Source of the DNA: Himantopus leucocephalus | Taxonomy: Eukaryota > Chordata > Aves > Charadriiformes > Recurvirostridae | Direction of reading: 5' to 3' | Assembly: GCA_003993805.1 (NCBI GenBank) | Contig: RSEF01000003.1 | Location: 104,437,802-104,501,801, forward strand | DNA: 64,000 nt | Part shown: positions 1 to 14,418 of the stretch, piece after piece | Layout of the letters: each line of letters opens with the position of its first letter | Numbering within the stretch: position 1 is the first letter of the stretch | Position numbers and translations under genes: made by a program | Notes under the pieces: model-generated | Told to the model about the DNA's origin: nothing | What the model saw: only the letters and a program-made list of their open reading frames with translations | Databases searched by the model: none

Positions 1-3000
1 GGTGTCAATCTTTGCGTGCGTATAGGTCACAAGAAAGTTCATCTCATGTTAATAGCCCAGTAACCTTCGGATGCATTGATTTTAAGCAATTTTCATTTCC
101 ACGTTTCAATGCATGATCTTATTTCAGTCACTCCATTATTCTCAAAGACACCAAGCTACAGGGATTGTGAATTTGCTTGAACTCCATATTAAAGAGGAAA
201 AAGTCAAGTCAAATATCAAAGCTTCCTTCTTGCCTGGTAGGTTGGAGACACATGCGCGCACTGTATCCTCCCTCGTCAAGGGAAAGGTGAGCCACCTACA
301 GCAGGATTTACTGAGGCTCTGAACCCAGGACCAATATTCCTGAGACAGTGATCAGACAGAAATCACACAAAACAGAATAAAATCATGCAGGCTCAGGATG
401 CCTCGTGAAATCTGCACCGAGGACTCTGAATCTGGGAGAACGGAAAGGGCTGCCTGACACAGGCATCCCTAGAAGAGCTCTGATGAAGGCAGGGTGCTGC
501 CTTGGGTTTCTGCATGGAGAACAACCATCCCTTCTTCTCCCTCCAGCCCCAGAGGCTGAGCGCAGCCCTTCACAAGTGTACAAGCTGAACCCTGCCATGG
601 CCTGGACCCGCTCCCCCCACCCCCCCAACGTAAGACGTCCTCCATAGTTATTCCCCTTTTTCCATAAACCACTATTGCCAGATTAATGCACCAAAAAGTC
701 CTGCCTTCTTTGCCGTTTCAAATAGGAGCAGATGCTCCCAGCGACAGCATGCAAGGCGAGAGGGACTGGACTTAATCTTTGCTAGGAAGGCAAAGCTTAT
801 AGAAATGTTTGTTTTCACTCTGCTGTTCAACATTCCAGCTAGTGGGAAGCTTCAGGAACTCGTTCCAATGGCTTGTTTCTCCTGCTCCCTCCCATGGCAA
901 ACTGAAATCAATATTTTTAGATTCTTTTCATTCCCTTAAAGACACTCTCTCTCTTTCTCCCTCCCTTTCTGAGGTCACACAAACTTTGCTTTGGACTCCA
1001 AACTATTAATTTTTCACATTACTCATTTTAGGTGTCTGAAAAACTTCTTACTCATCAGCTGGTAGAAGGAAGTGTTCCTTTTTAATTTTTTTTCTTTTTT
1101 AAGACAAGAAAAAGATACATATCTCGGCAACAGAAATGAAGTTTCTTCTATGTCATCTCAACAAGGTGTCTCCAAGCCTGACTTGCAGCCCCCCCCGGCA
1201 CACACTTGCTGGCTCTGCTCCACACTCATTCAGAGCCCTTTATTTCTGTAGGCACTGCAAATAACTGCCAGCCGACGAAATCGGGGGTACCTTCTCATCC
1301 AGATAAAATAACTGCAGGGAATCGTAGTGAAGTTGAATTGATTTCTTACCAGCCACCAAACATGGTGCTGGAGGTTAATGATTTTGGTAGCCACTAGCTT
1401 AAGCTACGCTATAGAGTTTAAAAGCTGCACAGCCCAGTGTTGGCCTCCGGAGCTTAGCAAGGACTCCTGTCAGCAACGCCTGGAGAAGAGACGCGCATGT
1501 AACACAGGAAGCGGCTTGTGAAGCAAGAAGCAGCGTTCCTCATTTACCAGAAGTTCCCTTTTCTGCTCAACTCCTCTCCCGGACTCGTTTGGACTAGCAG
1601 AGGAATACACCAGTGCAGCCCTACCTGTCAGCAGGGAAGAATGTTTGCGCATCTGATTCCTCTATCTCTCTACCAGAGCTTTGCTCTTGGATCTCCTCAG
1701 GCTCCTGATAACCTCCTGATGTTACCACAGCTGTTTGTTAAACATAAACCCATAAAATTCTTGAGGTTGCCAGATCGCCCTTTTCTCCTGTCCACACCCA
1801 GGACCTGCTCATCTTCTTACATACAGTAAACAATTCCCCGCAGGGTCCACATTTATTGTGATAACTAAGAAGCCCATTAAAACTTCAGTTCTGACGCACA
1901 CTATACAGCGAGCTTCAGTGCACTGCTGTCAGGTAAGACTTTGCTGATGCATTCAGACTTTACCAATAAAATAATATTTGTGTTCTCACAACCACCTACT
2001 GAAGGCTCCCAGAATGCCATAGCAAGAGCTATGAAGTATTTTTAAGAAAGAAAAAATAAAATAAAAAAGAGAGAAAATATTTTTCCCCATAGAGACTTCA
2101 GCAAATCTAAGCTTATGTAGACAGGGTGGAAAACATTTTGCAAAGGCAAAAGGAGATGTCACAAAGCCAGTTTTGTCCAGCTCACCTATAAAATTCCTTC
2201 GGTTTAGAACAAATCGGATGCACATAGCGCCATAATCAAGTATTTCTGGTTCGGCCTCTGGGTGGACAGAATACAGCTGAAATCCAGATGATCCACATTT
2301 TTTACATCGGGTAGGCCAGGATCACATACAGGGCAAAACAAAGTAATTTGCAAATGCCCCTATCTAGACTTCAGGTCTGAAAAATATGCTGAGCTGCTTG
2401 TGCTTGTTTGGAAACACTCTTAAGTCTAAGTCAGCAGGAAGGTCTTTACTTGCTGCATTGCTTCATGCCTACCTGGGACAACGACCTGTGCAATTGTTTG
2501 TACAGCTGGATAGAGCATTCAGGATGTCTGTTTGAGGTGTGAGTCCTAATTCTCCTCCCCTACAGACGCTTGAGAATATGTTCTGTGACAGACTATATTA
2601 TGTGCAGTTTTCTCTCAAACTGAGACTACCTTTTTGATAAATACATAGGTCTAAGTTTACACAAATGCGTAGGCATACACAGCAAAAAGAGAGAGAATGA
2701 AAATACTAGTGAATCCGTATTAACAACCTTTATGTTAATAATACAAATATCTGAAAGTATTTCTTTGTACATACCTTTCTGTCAGTCCACAGCCTATTTC
2801 CCAGTCAAAGACAACATGTTGCCCATGCAACAGCAATAAAGCTGTCATACCGCCTTTGGCTGTAACTTGCAATCTGTCCATATCCAATACGTCACCGAAA
2901 AAGAAAAGGTGCAGGCCCTAAATCTGGATGAATTGACTGGCAAAGGGCTGTACTACCTAAAGTTCAGCTCACTTTCTTCTTTGCAAAAGCATTTAAATCC

Positions 3001-3590
3001 TCTAATGTAGATTTATGTCATTTTGTCTGGGTGCCTTGCCCACAGAGGCTTCAGAAATTAATCACGCCTCCTCCGCAATCATGGAAACATCCCCGAGTTA
3101 GCATGAAATTACTTTTCAATTTTTTTTTGCCTCATTTTTTTCACCTCTTACCTCTCCCCCAGAATACCTGTCCTGGCTGAGAATATCACATACTATATTT
3201 TACTCTTATGGAGATTTTTTTCTTTTTTTTCTGTGATAGTTAACAAGATCCTGCAAATGATTAAGACTGTAACATCTTCAACATTTCTTAAATTGTTTAA
3301 CAGACTTTACCGCTGTTTGGTCAGACTCACAGACACCTGAAAATTCAGTATCTTTAGAGATATCTTCCTATTTCACAATTTCAAAAAGTTCCCAACTTGT
3401 GATTCATTTTAGAGATAAATGGCCAGCAATAAATTACTCCCTCCCCCCGCCTTTTTTTTTTTTTGCTATATTTCATGTTTCATTAGAAGATGCAAAACAC
3501 CCTGACAAACACGACCTGGAAAAGAAAATATTGGAGCAGGGAGCTGTGTTTGTAAAGATGTCAGTTTAATATATGCAAAATGAAAGATAC
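1..3590. other. unique non-coding DNA, no gene seen
   Basis: I see no gene here. The open frames (up to 103 codons, at 1518-1829) match nothing I recognise and overlap other frames. Low-complexity bits are a CT-rich stretch near 946-975, a run of eight C near 1191-1198, and T-rich tracts near 1080-1100, 3121-3128 and 3220-3230. No interspersed repeat was recognised. Confidence 0.6.
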
Positions 3591-4540
3591 TTTATAAAAC
3601 CTATTAATAAAAAATATTCCCAAGCTAAACCAAAGTCAACGGCGGTATTTCTGCTCTACTTTAAACAGTATTAGTTTCATAACTAATTATCTCACAATTA
3701 CTAATATTTTTCCTTGATGAACTCTGTGCTGCCTCATCCTAATGAAAGTGCTGCAAGGTAATACAGCAGTTACATGACAATGCAAATAGGACCCATTCAA
3801 TTTGCACAAAAAAAGGTTGCAAGGAGCAATTAGCACTTCATTAATATGATATAAAATGCTAATTTGCCATATATCCCAAGTGACTCAAAACTCCTTTCCA
3901 TCCATATGTGCAAATAATAGTTAATATGATGCAGTGTGTGTGAACCAGGTTCATGGTGCATTAGCTGGAATCCCTGTGTCAGTTTTCTGTATAATAGCTA
4001 TTAGTTAATATGAACAGTAGCTCATATTTAACCTATGACAGCAGTGTTAAATGATAAAAGGATCTGTTGGCAGCAATATCTCATAATTCCACCCCTGTAA
4101 AGTTCTCCCTTCCTTGCTATCCAGGATGAAGTATTGGAAACTGACTTCTAATCTAATTTATAAAGCAGATTGAAATGAAGTGCTGGTAGCACTCAGCTCG
4201 GCTGCTCAGCATTTTGAGAGGCAAGATCATTCCTGGTGAATCGCACAGCTCAGGCATTCAAGCACTCACTGGCAGCTTCTAATGATCAAAGTATTTGACT
4301 TAAATAATTGATTTATTTATACCAGTAAAGAAGCTCCAGGGGGTTGTGAATATTATGAGATATAATCACACCACTAGGGAATTAGAGACACTCAGATGTG
4401 CCTTGTGCCTGCTAATGCCCTGCGGGTGTGATTAGGATATCACACATCAAAGGAATTTGCTCTAAAATTTTTCATATAATAAATTAATAAAAATAATTTA
4501 TTTAAATAATTCCACTGATTTAACAGGACAGATCTGATGC
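3591..4540. promoter_or_regulatory. candidate conserved non-coding element (enhancer-like)
   Basis: This AT-rich block has no usable open frame and is dense in short transcription-factor-like words. These include an octamer ATGCAAAT at 3780-3787, several TTAATATGA and TTAAT/ATTAA words, GCTAATTTGC near 3858, and ATTAG homeodomain cores. A 7-bp inverted repeat GTGTGAT/ATCACAC lies at 4426-4445 around TAGGAT. The texture resembles deeply conserved enhancers near developmental genes. That is inference: conservation cannot be measured from one sequence. Confidence 0.35.
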
Positions 4541-4945
4541 AAGTTGCAGTATGCAGAGAACTACAACGAAGTGTGTTGATCTAGGACAGTACAGAAGCCC
4601 TGACCATCTCCAGTTAACGCCCAAGTACCAGCAGGATCCTCAGGCCAGCAGGTCCCTTACAAGATATTAGCATCATCTCAAAGCTTACTGTCTGTGATGA
4701 GCAATCCCAGAGATGTGAGCCAACCTGCATTGTCTGAGATGGAGTAAAACGGTGCTCCTTCAACAAATCCTTTCAGGAAGGGAAATGTTGATTAACAGTG
4801 ACATACAAGGTGGTGCAGCATGCTGGCACAGGCAGGCTCAGCAATGGCTGCAATACCTCATGGAGAACCCAGGCTCTTCTGGCCGAATTGTTTATTTGGG
4901 TATTTTAACACCTGCCTTAATAGTTTATATGGCTTGACCATTGCA
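4541..4945. other. unique non-coding DNA
   Basis: No gene or repeat recognised. Two overlapping short frames at 4752-5035 on the plus strand look like chance. Confidence 0.55.
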
Positions 4946-5140
4946 GACTACAAGTATTTTACAGTCTTTAATGCACCTCTCACCCCAGCATTCAAATACA
5001 ATAGGGAAGTGTCCTTATTTCAATTGTACTCATAAGAAATGGAGTTACACAGAGACCAACTAACTTGCTCAAGGGCATACTGACAGTCTGTGGCAGACCA
5101 GGGGATTAAACTTCTACTGACTTTCTGCAGTGTGCTTCTA
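4946..5140 (-). repeat. ancient MIR/L3-like repeat relic
   Basis: Read on the plus strand, the order is a degraded fill-in of the reverse complement of the MIR/L3-type core. A 'tggagttacacagag' equivalent of 'gggaaactgaggcacagag' is followed by 'aacttgctcaagg', a 'tctgtggcagacc' segment and 'gattaaac'. The same order occurs in amniote MIR and L3-like families. Divergence is high, so the element is old and its ends are approximate. Confidence 0.6.
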
Positions 5141-8100
5141 TTCCAGAAATACATCAGCTTTTCCATGAGGATATTCCAGCAACAGGCAATTAACATCATG
5201 TTATCTTTAACCTAGCATGCTGCAAGGGAAGTACATAGATGTTTCACTTCCAGAAGTATAACCCTTTCCTATATCCCAGGACCCACAGGGAACTATTTAT
5301 GGCAGTGACAGGAAAAACAAAGGCATTCATTTTGAGAAGACATGTCCATAACCCCTGTAGATCCTTTCAGAGCCACAGAAAGGCATGAAGATGGAAAGCA
5401 ATAATTGGGGGCAACTTGTGCCGTGGACAAACTCCAGGTGCAAAACATAATGGCTGCCCTTGGGTTGCAGAAAGAATGAGCGAATAAGACTTTCTGAACC
5501 CATGTCTCAACTCCCCTGGGGTCAGGCCTAGTCTACCTTAGACTGCTTTAATGCCCTCCAAAGATGTTGCAAAAGAACTGCAGAACTGCAATGCTGTTTA
5601 AACAAGTCACGCAAGCTCTAAGTAAAGAAATCAACAGCAATTATAAATTCCTGCAAAAGCACCATTTCTATCACTAAAATTAGAAAGGGAGGGGCTTCAA
5701 GGGATTTGTTCAAGCCTATGGTAAAAGCCTGAGACTGTGTTCAACCCCTCCACACTTAAGCTTCATTCCCATCCCTGTATATCTGTCCTGATTTTGGCAC
5801 AAGAAGCATTGTATGTGCTGGCTGGGCGCATTATCAACTTATGCCACAGAATGAGGTACTCAGGGGCATACCACAAATCAGAGCTCCACCATATCATACA
5901 TGTTTTTATTGCAAGGGTCAGATCTGAAACCAGCTTCAAATGCACCCAAAATTCAGTCCCTTTTCTCTCTCACTCAGCAAGTTCGAAAGAAACTCTCCTG
6001 TCTTGAAATTTCAGGATTCAAACTGAGCCTGGAGTCATGCAGTCCACTACCAATGAGCCTGACAGTGCTATATGTAGCATGCTGCGTTGAAAACAAATGT
6101 ACACATTTCTTTATGTTTATAACCTCTGTCCTTTTCTTTACTTCATTTTTCCAACATGCACATAATAAATAAAGCCTGTCCTACAGACACAGCTTCACTA
6201 GGGTGCACAACAAGAGGACTTTTTTCTCCCCAGCAGTAGAGAATACAGCACCATTCACTTGATGGGACATGGCAGAGGCTAACAGGGTGCAGCCCTCATA
6301 TTTAGGTAGGGCTGAATCTGCCCACGTGGTCTTGTAACATGATGTGTATTTGCTTTGTCCTACTTATGTTTCTCTTCTGCTTGAGTTCTCCCATGCCAGT
6401 TTACCCTTGTAGAATCAAGTTGAATACAATTACAATGAGGAATCAGAAAAACTCAGAAATAGTCTTCATATCTAGGCCCACCTTTAAAAAATAAGTACAA
6501 AAGTCAGTAAATCCCCAACATATCTATCATCATTAGAGACAGAGTCATGTCACCAACTCCAACCGCAATTTCAAATTCTTCCTGTTTTCTGTGACTGCCA
6601 ACTTGAGCTTTAACAGCTACCTGATCTGAGGGAGTCCCGTGTTGACTGGGAAATCTCAGATGTGATCCCTGGTTGGATTATAACACGGTTCAGTAATCCT
6701 GGTCCTAATGATATCCCAACACACATCCCACAGTACAGCTGCCTGTTAGTTAAACTGCAAATAGTCTACCCTTGAAGCACACTGTCAAGTTTGCAAGCAG
6801 CCAGTGAAGATCAAGGATTATTAACAACATCAGGTCTCAGAACTGAGGGGTTTTTTTAAACAATGTCTGTTTTGTTATCTGTATCAGCCCTGACCTGTGT
6901 GTTACTCTCAAGGATAACAACAGCTACAACACCTTGAGCAAACCAACTACTTAGAAGCCTAGAGAAGTGAATCACCGAGAGAGAGAGAGCTCACACCAGA
7001 AAGCAGCCCCTGAATGTCTCCACAGTGAAAATACCTGTTCTTGACTGGAGACAAAACTTGAGTGTCAAGGCACATAACAGTATCAAAAGCTGAAGCTCAT
7101 CAATATGCTAGAATTTTCTATGTTTATTCTGCAAATATTATTTATATCTATACAGGAAGGTCTATAAGGGACTATAAAATTCTCTCTCTTTGCATACAAC
7201 ACTGTCCTTTGCTTCAGCTGAAGTGGGAGGTGGATAGCATTTCTCAAAACCAAACCTCAGCAGAAAAGTACGCAACACGGAGGGGCCCAGCGTCTACTAT
7301 TAATGTAACAGCAGCATGCTGACTGGCAAGCCATGGCTGAGCTCAGAGACAGGAACGTAACTGCATGCCAATACAGGTGTGTGAATCACAGGACAAAGGT
7401 GGCTAGACAGGAGCTTCATGAGCTCAACCTGGCCTTGAAGGCTTGGCTGTAGTGAATCAAGGATGGCAGTAACTAATGCATGGCTCTGATGAGCCAGACC
7501 ACCCCTTCTGGGAGCCAGAAGGAACATCAAGGCTTGGGGTGCTAGTGGCTCACCTTCCCACAGATACAAAGGTGTCATATTTGCTCAAGTGGAGTCTCCA
7601 ATTTGCCTCCATCCTCATCCTCCATTGCAGGAATTCAGTCTGAAGGTAACAGACACGAATCACCATGCCAAATCACACCCAAGTGAAAGACGCAAAGACA
7701 GAAAATATATAAAGTTGGAAAAGAAACAGGGCATAACAGTTTCAGGGCATAAGAAACCAACAGTAGACTCAGCAAGGGCAGTGGACTCTGTAAATGAAAA
7801 GCAGGGGGCAGTTCTCCTCTGATGCGCGGCGTTCCCTTCTGCGGAAAGCCACCCTTCCTTACAGCCTCTCGCACTGCCTACATTCAGTTAGAAGCCACCC
7901 TCCTTCATCCCAGCGGTTGTGTCCCAGGCATTGTGAAATCTTAGTGTTGGCAGCGTTTGCAGCTGTAGGAAGTCAGATATAAGCCCTAGTGCCACCAGTA
8001 AGCTGCTGGCAATGGAGCCTGGCAGGCCTATCACCAGCTATGGCCTCCAGCGCACAAAAAAACAGTTAAATAAACCACAGACTTGGTGATCAACTGCCTG

Positions 8101-8550
8101 CTCATTCTGCCTGGAAAGGAAATTCCCTCCTTTTCAGCTGGCTGTTAAAGGCACCACTCTTCTCCAAAAAATGCTTGACGTTAACATGGCATCCTCCGCC
8201 TGAACCAGCCAAGACCCTCAGAAAAAGTTTCAAATTTGGGACTTAAGTTAGATGATTGATTCCACACTTACTCCCCTGAAAAAGAGAAAAGGATTTTTAG
8301 GGGCACTGACTGCTCAGCGGCCCTGAGAAACGAGCGGTATGAGAGATGGAAGTGCCAACGCGAGGCACTGCAGCTCCAAAGTGTCACTCTGGGTATTGAT
8401 GTCCTGGTCCAGCCACCCCCTAGTCACAGAGGGAGACACCCTACCTTACGTGGCTGCCTGCTCTATATTCCTCCTCCCGACTTTGTGGGCCAGTTAGGCC
8501 TTCATTTTGAGTAGAGGTTCTGCAAATTGAATAAACAAAATGTTAACTGC
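5141..8550. other. unique non-coding DNA, no gene seen
   Basis: No coding gene or clear repeat recognised. Only short open frames (92 codons or fewer) occur, on both strands. A small GA run lies near 6979-6990. Confidence 0.55.
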
Positions 8551-8735
8551 GGGGCCAAATTCAGTCCTTGGTGTGTGCTTGTAAAGATATAGCCGATACC
8601 AGGGAGAAACCCCACGACACATTTCCACATGAGGCAGAGAGAACATTACTTATCTTTTTAGGGCTTTATAGTGCTCCTGGTAAAATCAGTAGGAAATTTG
8701 TCTTTGGTTTCAAAGGGAGTAGAAAGCTGCATTAT
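8551..8735. repeat. possible ancient sauropsid dispersed repeat
   Basis: The start, 'ggggccaaattcagtccttggtg', and the later 'tcctggtaaaatcagtaggaa' with 'tttcaaagggagtag' recall an old repeat common in turtles, crocodilians and birds. Its hallmarks are GGGCCAAATTCA, a TTGACTTCAATGGGAG core and a GGTGTAA spacer. I do not remember its library name, and divergence is high. This could be chance resemblance. Confidence 0.3.
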
Positions 8736-11700
8736 AAATTTTAAGCAGTTTGCAAGGTGTTTTTTTAGAATCTTGCCTTTTTCAATAAACTTACAAATTG
8801 AGAAAAGCTTTTTTGCAACCAATAAAAAGACAACAAACACAGAGGTCATTACTGCTTAGCAGCCATTGTACATGACAGAAGCACCGTTTTTTTACAGGGC
8901 ACCTCTCTTTTGATGAAGAACTGCAAAGATTTCTAGTAAAATGTTTAAATCTAACTCCTCATTACTCGAAGTTCCCCACTCCCCTGACAGCGTGACAGCC
9001 TTGAAGCCTGTGAAAGGAGGAATGTAATGAGTATACATTAATGTTATATACTTTCCACAGTTCTTGTTCTGGTGTGACCAGATTTATGTACAGAGTAGTT
9101 TGAATGTAATCCATCACGATTATACATAGCATTGGCTTCAACATTTCTGCAGGTAGCACCGTCTCCAAACTCTCTTAGCTACGGTTGTATGAAAGGAACT
9201 GAGATGTGGCGACACAATGTTCATTTGTTTTGGTGGCAAGACTCAATTAAAACAACATAACGGGGTTTAAAAAAATACTAATCTGTGAAAAAATGTGAAA
9301 GTGAGTTAAGTAAAACCTTCAAATATTCCCTTGTTCAAGACAAGCTGTGTGGGCTGACAGCTTCTCCCAAGGGAGCGAGAGGTCTTAGAAAAAGCCCTGC
9401 TACGAAAGGACTGGCTGTTAAGGCAAATCCCCACCAGTTGGAGCCCCCGAGGAGGGTGAAGCCTGGCCATTGATGCCCAAACACAGAGAAGACATTGTAA
9501 AGGAAATATGGGGGATGAGAATGGCAGTGGAGGAAACAAAATAGGGACTACCTCCCACGCAGGGGGACAACAAACCTGTGAAAATAAGAAACTGCTTTTT
9601 CACTAGACAGATTTTTAAGGAAGAAAGACATGTCCTATGGCTTTCAAAAGCCACCTGGGCTGTTAGGGAACTCCATGCTATCACTGCTTGAGGCATGGAG
9701 GGAGACAAGAAGGCAGGTTATTAAAGGTAAAACAGAAATAGAAGGAGGCTTCTTTGGAAGTAAGAATCATTTCAGTTGCTGCTGTCTTTGGTAGGGACAA
9801 AAAAAAAAAATAAAGTGACCTCAAGTATTGCTGACTCCCCATTTTTATCCCAAGTTTTGCAATAGCCAGTGTTGCTCCCAGAGCCCCAGGATTCTTGGGT
9901 CTTGTCATCAGAGCTCTCATTTCCAAAAAGGATTGCAGTCCAACCAAGTCATATTTTAAAGCCTTTTCCTTTCACACGTAAGGTATAATCATGAATGTGC
10001 TGCAGACTGTTAGAAATAAAGTCATTTTAGACAGTATCAACTGGGAGCGGGTGAGAGAGAGGAAGAAGAGCCATGTAAGGAGCTTTGAGTCTCTGGAGCT
10101 GAATAGCTTCACAGAGATAGGACTGCTGCAGAGAAGAAAAGCTCTCTTGTTGTTGGTGTACATTGTCCATAAGCCATAAAGATTGAAATTGAAGACAATA
10201 ACAATGTACATTTAGAGCATGTTTTTCATTGAAGAACTTATAGGTAATTTTACACATCTAGAGTTCTCATATGCCGTCACGCTTCTCTGTATAGTTGCTT
10301 CTGTAGCTGTTTCATGGCATACTGTACAGGAGCCCAGAAAGCCTAAATGCTACACCCCAGGACACAAAGTCAGACCAGCTAGCAGGATTACAAAAGCCCT
10401 CCTCCCAGATCCTAGGTCTCACCAAAAATTCCCCAACATATTTGTACAGTCAGTGCTGGTTAAGTGATATAACGACTAAAGACAAAAGAACACATTGAAG
10501 AAGGATTCAACACTAAAGAAAGACAAGGAGTTTCCTTACTTAGTACTGTAATGCTGTATCTTTAAGTCTCTTGTACTGCTCCTAAGTTCTTCTAATACAT
10601 GAGCTGTGGGAGAGCAGAACAAATTGCTGGAGTCCCACACATGAAAGAATATGTCCCATGTGTGAGGTTGGATTTACTTCCCCAGAACTTTACTCCCCCA
10701 GAACCTTTTTCCATTAAATAAATCCACTAAGGGAGAGAAATCTGTTTGCAGCCTCCATTCTTCACAGTGAATTGCCTAAGATGGAGGTTGTTCTCACAAA
10801 GTAAGCAGGGTATTCTAATGCAGAGGTATAATTAAAAGACATCTGTACAGTTTTTGGAGTCCTCAAAGAGAAGATGTGGCCAACAAGACCCAGGACAGCC
10901 CATTAGCAGCCTGGTTTTCTCATAACATGAACTTTCTTGCATAGCCCATGGCAGTTTCCACTAAAAGCAGTGTTGCATTTGCTTAAATTTGCATTAAGAA
11001 TAGTAATGCTTTGTTTCTTAGAAGGCAAAATCATCCCAGCAATTACTTTACAAAATGATCATCTCTGCTTTCATTTTAAAATATAAAAGGAATATATTAT
11101 ATAAAGGAATATTTTATATTATAAAATATAAAAAGAATCTACCAAAGAGGCTGATGGCAGCTCACAGCCCTAAGACAATGCCAACAAGGCACTCACAGGG
11201 AGGTGACAACAAGACATCCCCATGGCCCTGTGGTATCCCAGACAGCCCTGCCCTGACCCTCTGGTGGCCTCCAGAGAGCCTGTGAGAAGGGATGTGTGCC
11301 CAATGAGCACTGCTCCTTACCTTTCCTGTCTTCTACAGCTCCTCTCCAGGCCAAATAATGCTGAAGTTCAGCTCTCCGTGCACAGTTAAGCAGAATAAAA
11401 TATTAGGTTTAGCATCAATAATGGCTAATACAGTTCACCTCCAAATGCTCCCACCCACTCCATTGTGCTGGATGGCTCTAAATGCCCCAAATATGACATC
11501 CCTCTCGTACGTACACCAGGCCTCTATCTTGAGACACTGAGACAAAGCTGGGAAAGGGATGCAGCATGTGCTGCTTTAACATATCCAAAGTTTCTTTTGG
11601 ATTTCTGTCTCCTGCGTCCACACTTCCATGCTCAGGAACTGACAGCGACAAACAGTGCACAGCCCAGTTGAGGTGATGCTAGACGTGCCATTGCAATATA

Positions 11701-13724
11701 AAAATTATGAATTTGCAACATGGTGCTGTTTGGGAACTGCAGCCACAGGCTCCACAGCACTGTGGGCACTCTGTGAGCTGTAACAAATGGAGCAGAACAG
11801 ATCATTAGCTGCTAGACCTATGACAGATAATTTCTTGTAGAGGAAGCATATATTTGTGTCAAAAATAGGTGTGCTGCTTTTGAACAAATCGCGTGGAGAC
11901 AGACAGCAGTGTTTCTGTTTGCAAAGGTCTCACACAACAAACTAACACAATTTCCAAACAGCTATGCTAGCTGATCATGCAGCAGCAAGTACCCCTGTTG
12001 ATGCTGATATTAAGAAAAGTGCATTAACACAGGAAGAGTTTGGGAATCCCAGAGTTTCTTTTCTCAGGTCCCAGTTGTTACTTCATTACTATTACCATCT
12101 CAAAATCCCAGAGAAAGAGCTAGGGATTTAAAACAGATTATCAACATTATAGCAACATTTGTGGAACTTGGATGCAAGCAGAAAAGTTGTAAGAGGGAAG
12201 ACTTTGGAGGAATTACTGGAAAGTCAGTCTGTGTGCACTGCTGGAATGCTTAATGCTTCTCCAACAAAGTTTCAGTTCAGTTTTACAAGCATGGCATCCT
12301 TTTCACATTAGCACATGGTATGTGAAACATCACCCTGCTTTCCCAAAATAGCAGTTCTAATGAGTTTCATGGTAGATGTCCTGCTGATCAAACATGGGTT
12401 TATGAGCAATACAAAGAATCAATAGGATGCTTGCACTCCATGCATCAGCCCAAGTACAGGCACACTGCAGAATGCCTGCCTTCTGCCCACACAAACGCTA
12501 TTTGCTGGCTAACGAACAAGAAGACACAAATACAATCATACCACAGCTTATGAATAAGTTCAGCTGAAGTAGTAACATACAGTTGAAATTGTCCAAGAAA
12601 ATATTTCAAAACACAATAGGCTGGATACAACTTTCTATTAGAAAAAGGAAGCTAAGACTCAGAGGTACGTGGATCACATAGGTTTAGCTTCTCTCCTCCA
12701 GTGGACATAGGAGAGAGGGAAGGAAAGAGACAAGAAGTAGCATGCTTTCTACCCTCTCCCTTCCTCCACTAAATGTGCACAAGCCCCTCCACAAGCCAGC
12801 AGTAAGGTTGGGCTCCAGCTGAGGGCATCATCTTGACACAGGGACGCACATCAGGTTTACATGCAGCATTGAATCCCTAAACGGGAATATTAATACTTAT
12901 CCTCCACACTTTAAGGCTTCTGCAACAGGGCACAGGACTTCGGCAAAGCAACACAGCTCATGAGGAGATACCAATCACTGATATAACTGGAACTTCAAGA
13001 GCACTGAAGATAAATTTCTCTGGCAAGGTGGACCCCATTGCTTCTTATGGAAGTATGAAAAGGCACATACTGTGATCCTCATTCCTAACATATGATCAGA
13101 CACATCCTGGTCTTCTATTCAAAGCATCACTATTTTGCCACATGACAAGAAACACACTCACACAACCAGAGAGAGAACAGGAAAGACAAAAAAGTCACCT
13201 TGGTCCACGACCAGGATGAAGGTGCATGGCCATAGCCCCACCAAGCAACTGAGAGAGATCCCGATAACGGGAGCGCCCCATCAAAAAACCCAGGCAGCCT
13301 GCAAACCACTCCCTGCCTACAAGCTGCAGGGACTCTGAGGCAGCAGGGAGCTGGCCTCGAGCTGGATGAATTATGCAGCCCAGGTTGGATATGACTTGCA
13401 AGACCTTAAATTGGGCAAAACTACTGCAGAGGGACAAATGAGAAGTATTGCGTATGTCACATAGTTTCTAAGCTCTCCCCATCACTAAAGAAGCTCAGCA
13501 AGGTGAACTGCTGCGTTCCCAGCAATTTTCCCGTACAACATCTATTTCCCAGGAGGCAGGGACTAGGTGTAGTTAGAATAATCAGGCCCCAGCTCATAAC
13601 ATCTCACCCTTCTTTCTGCACTAGGAGCACCATTATGCTGGTATGCATTGCTCAGCCTCTCACTATCACATGTACAATTAAGTTCAGCTTCTAAAAGCCC
13701 TACCTGTAATTGGAGCCAGCTGCA
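8736..13724. other. unique non-coding DNA, no gene seen
   Basis: No gene recognised. An A-run lies near 9800-9811. A low-complexity AT stretch at about 11077-11135 repeats ATATAAAA/GGAATAT words in both orientations and could fold on itself. A GA-rich stretch lies near 12705-12740. Confidence 0.55.
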
Positions 13725-13990
13725 ACCTTTCTGACACATACTAATTGCCAGTAATGATTTAAGTGCAGTAAATTCACATGCTGCAATTGTTTTAAATAAA
13801 GGAATCTCTCGTAGCTTTTCCCTGAGAAAAATCTGTTAATCTTTGCTGCTGACTTATCAAATCCTCCAGTCACCTGTTTGCCATCATTTTCATGAGCTGA
13901 TAACGTGTTTATTAGAGCCATAATATGCAGGTGGAAGCGTAAAGGTCTCATTTGGTGGAGTATGAATTCTGTCTCATATATCTGTATGGA
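13725..13990. promoter_or_regulatory. candidate conserved non-coding element
   Basis: An AT-rich, non-repetitive block with several developmental transcription-factor words: ACTAATTG near 13739, a TAATGATTTAAG stretch, GATAA near 13899, and TTATTAGAG. No coding potential or repeat signature was seen. The call rests on texture only. Confidence 0.22.
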
Positions 13991-14418
13991 AAATGCTTGG
14001 TTTCACCATTCAGCTGTGCCTCAGAAAAGAATAAGATCCAAAATAGTATCTTTTATTCTTTTAAAATGGAATATTAGTTCTTTTAAGCTCAGTATGTATC
14101 TCAAAATACCATTTGGATGAGCATGACAGGTTGGTTTTTGTTAAGCCCCAGATGCCATCACTTCCTATGGTGAATCTATCCAGCCTTAGTTAATTTCAGC
14201 TTAATTGTATTCCTCTTTTACTTATTTTTCATATATAAATGCAAGTTCTACAAAACAATAAAATGCCATGTTGATTCTACAAGGCTGGTTTAAGAGTTCT
14301 TCCCACAAACTATTTTACTTCCCTGCCAAAGACCTTACCTGAGATATTGCAGACAATACATTTCTGGCAGAATGAACCCAATATCTCCCTGTAAGTTTTG
14401 CTCTCCCTTCTGCAGAGT

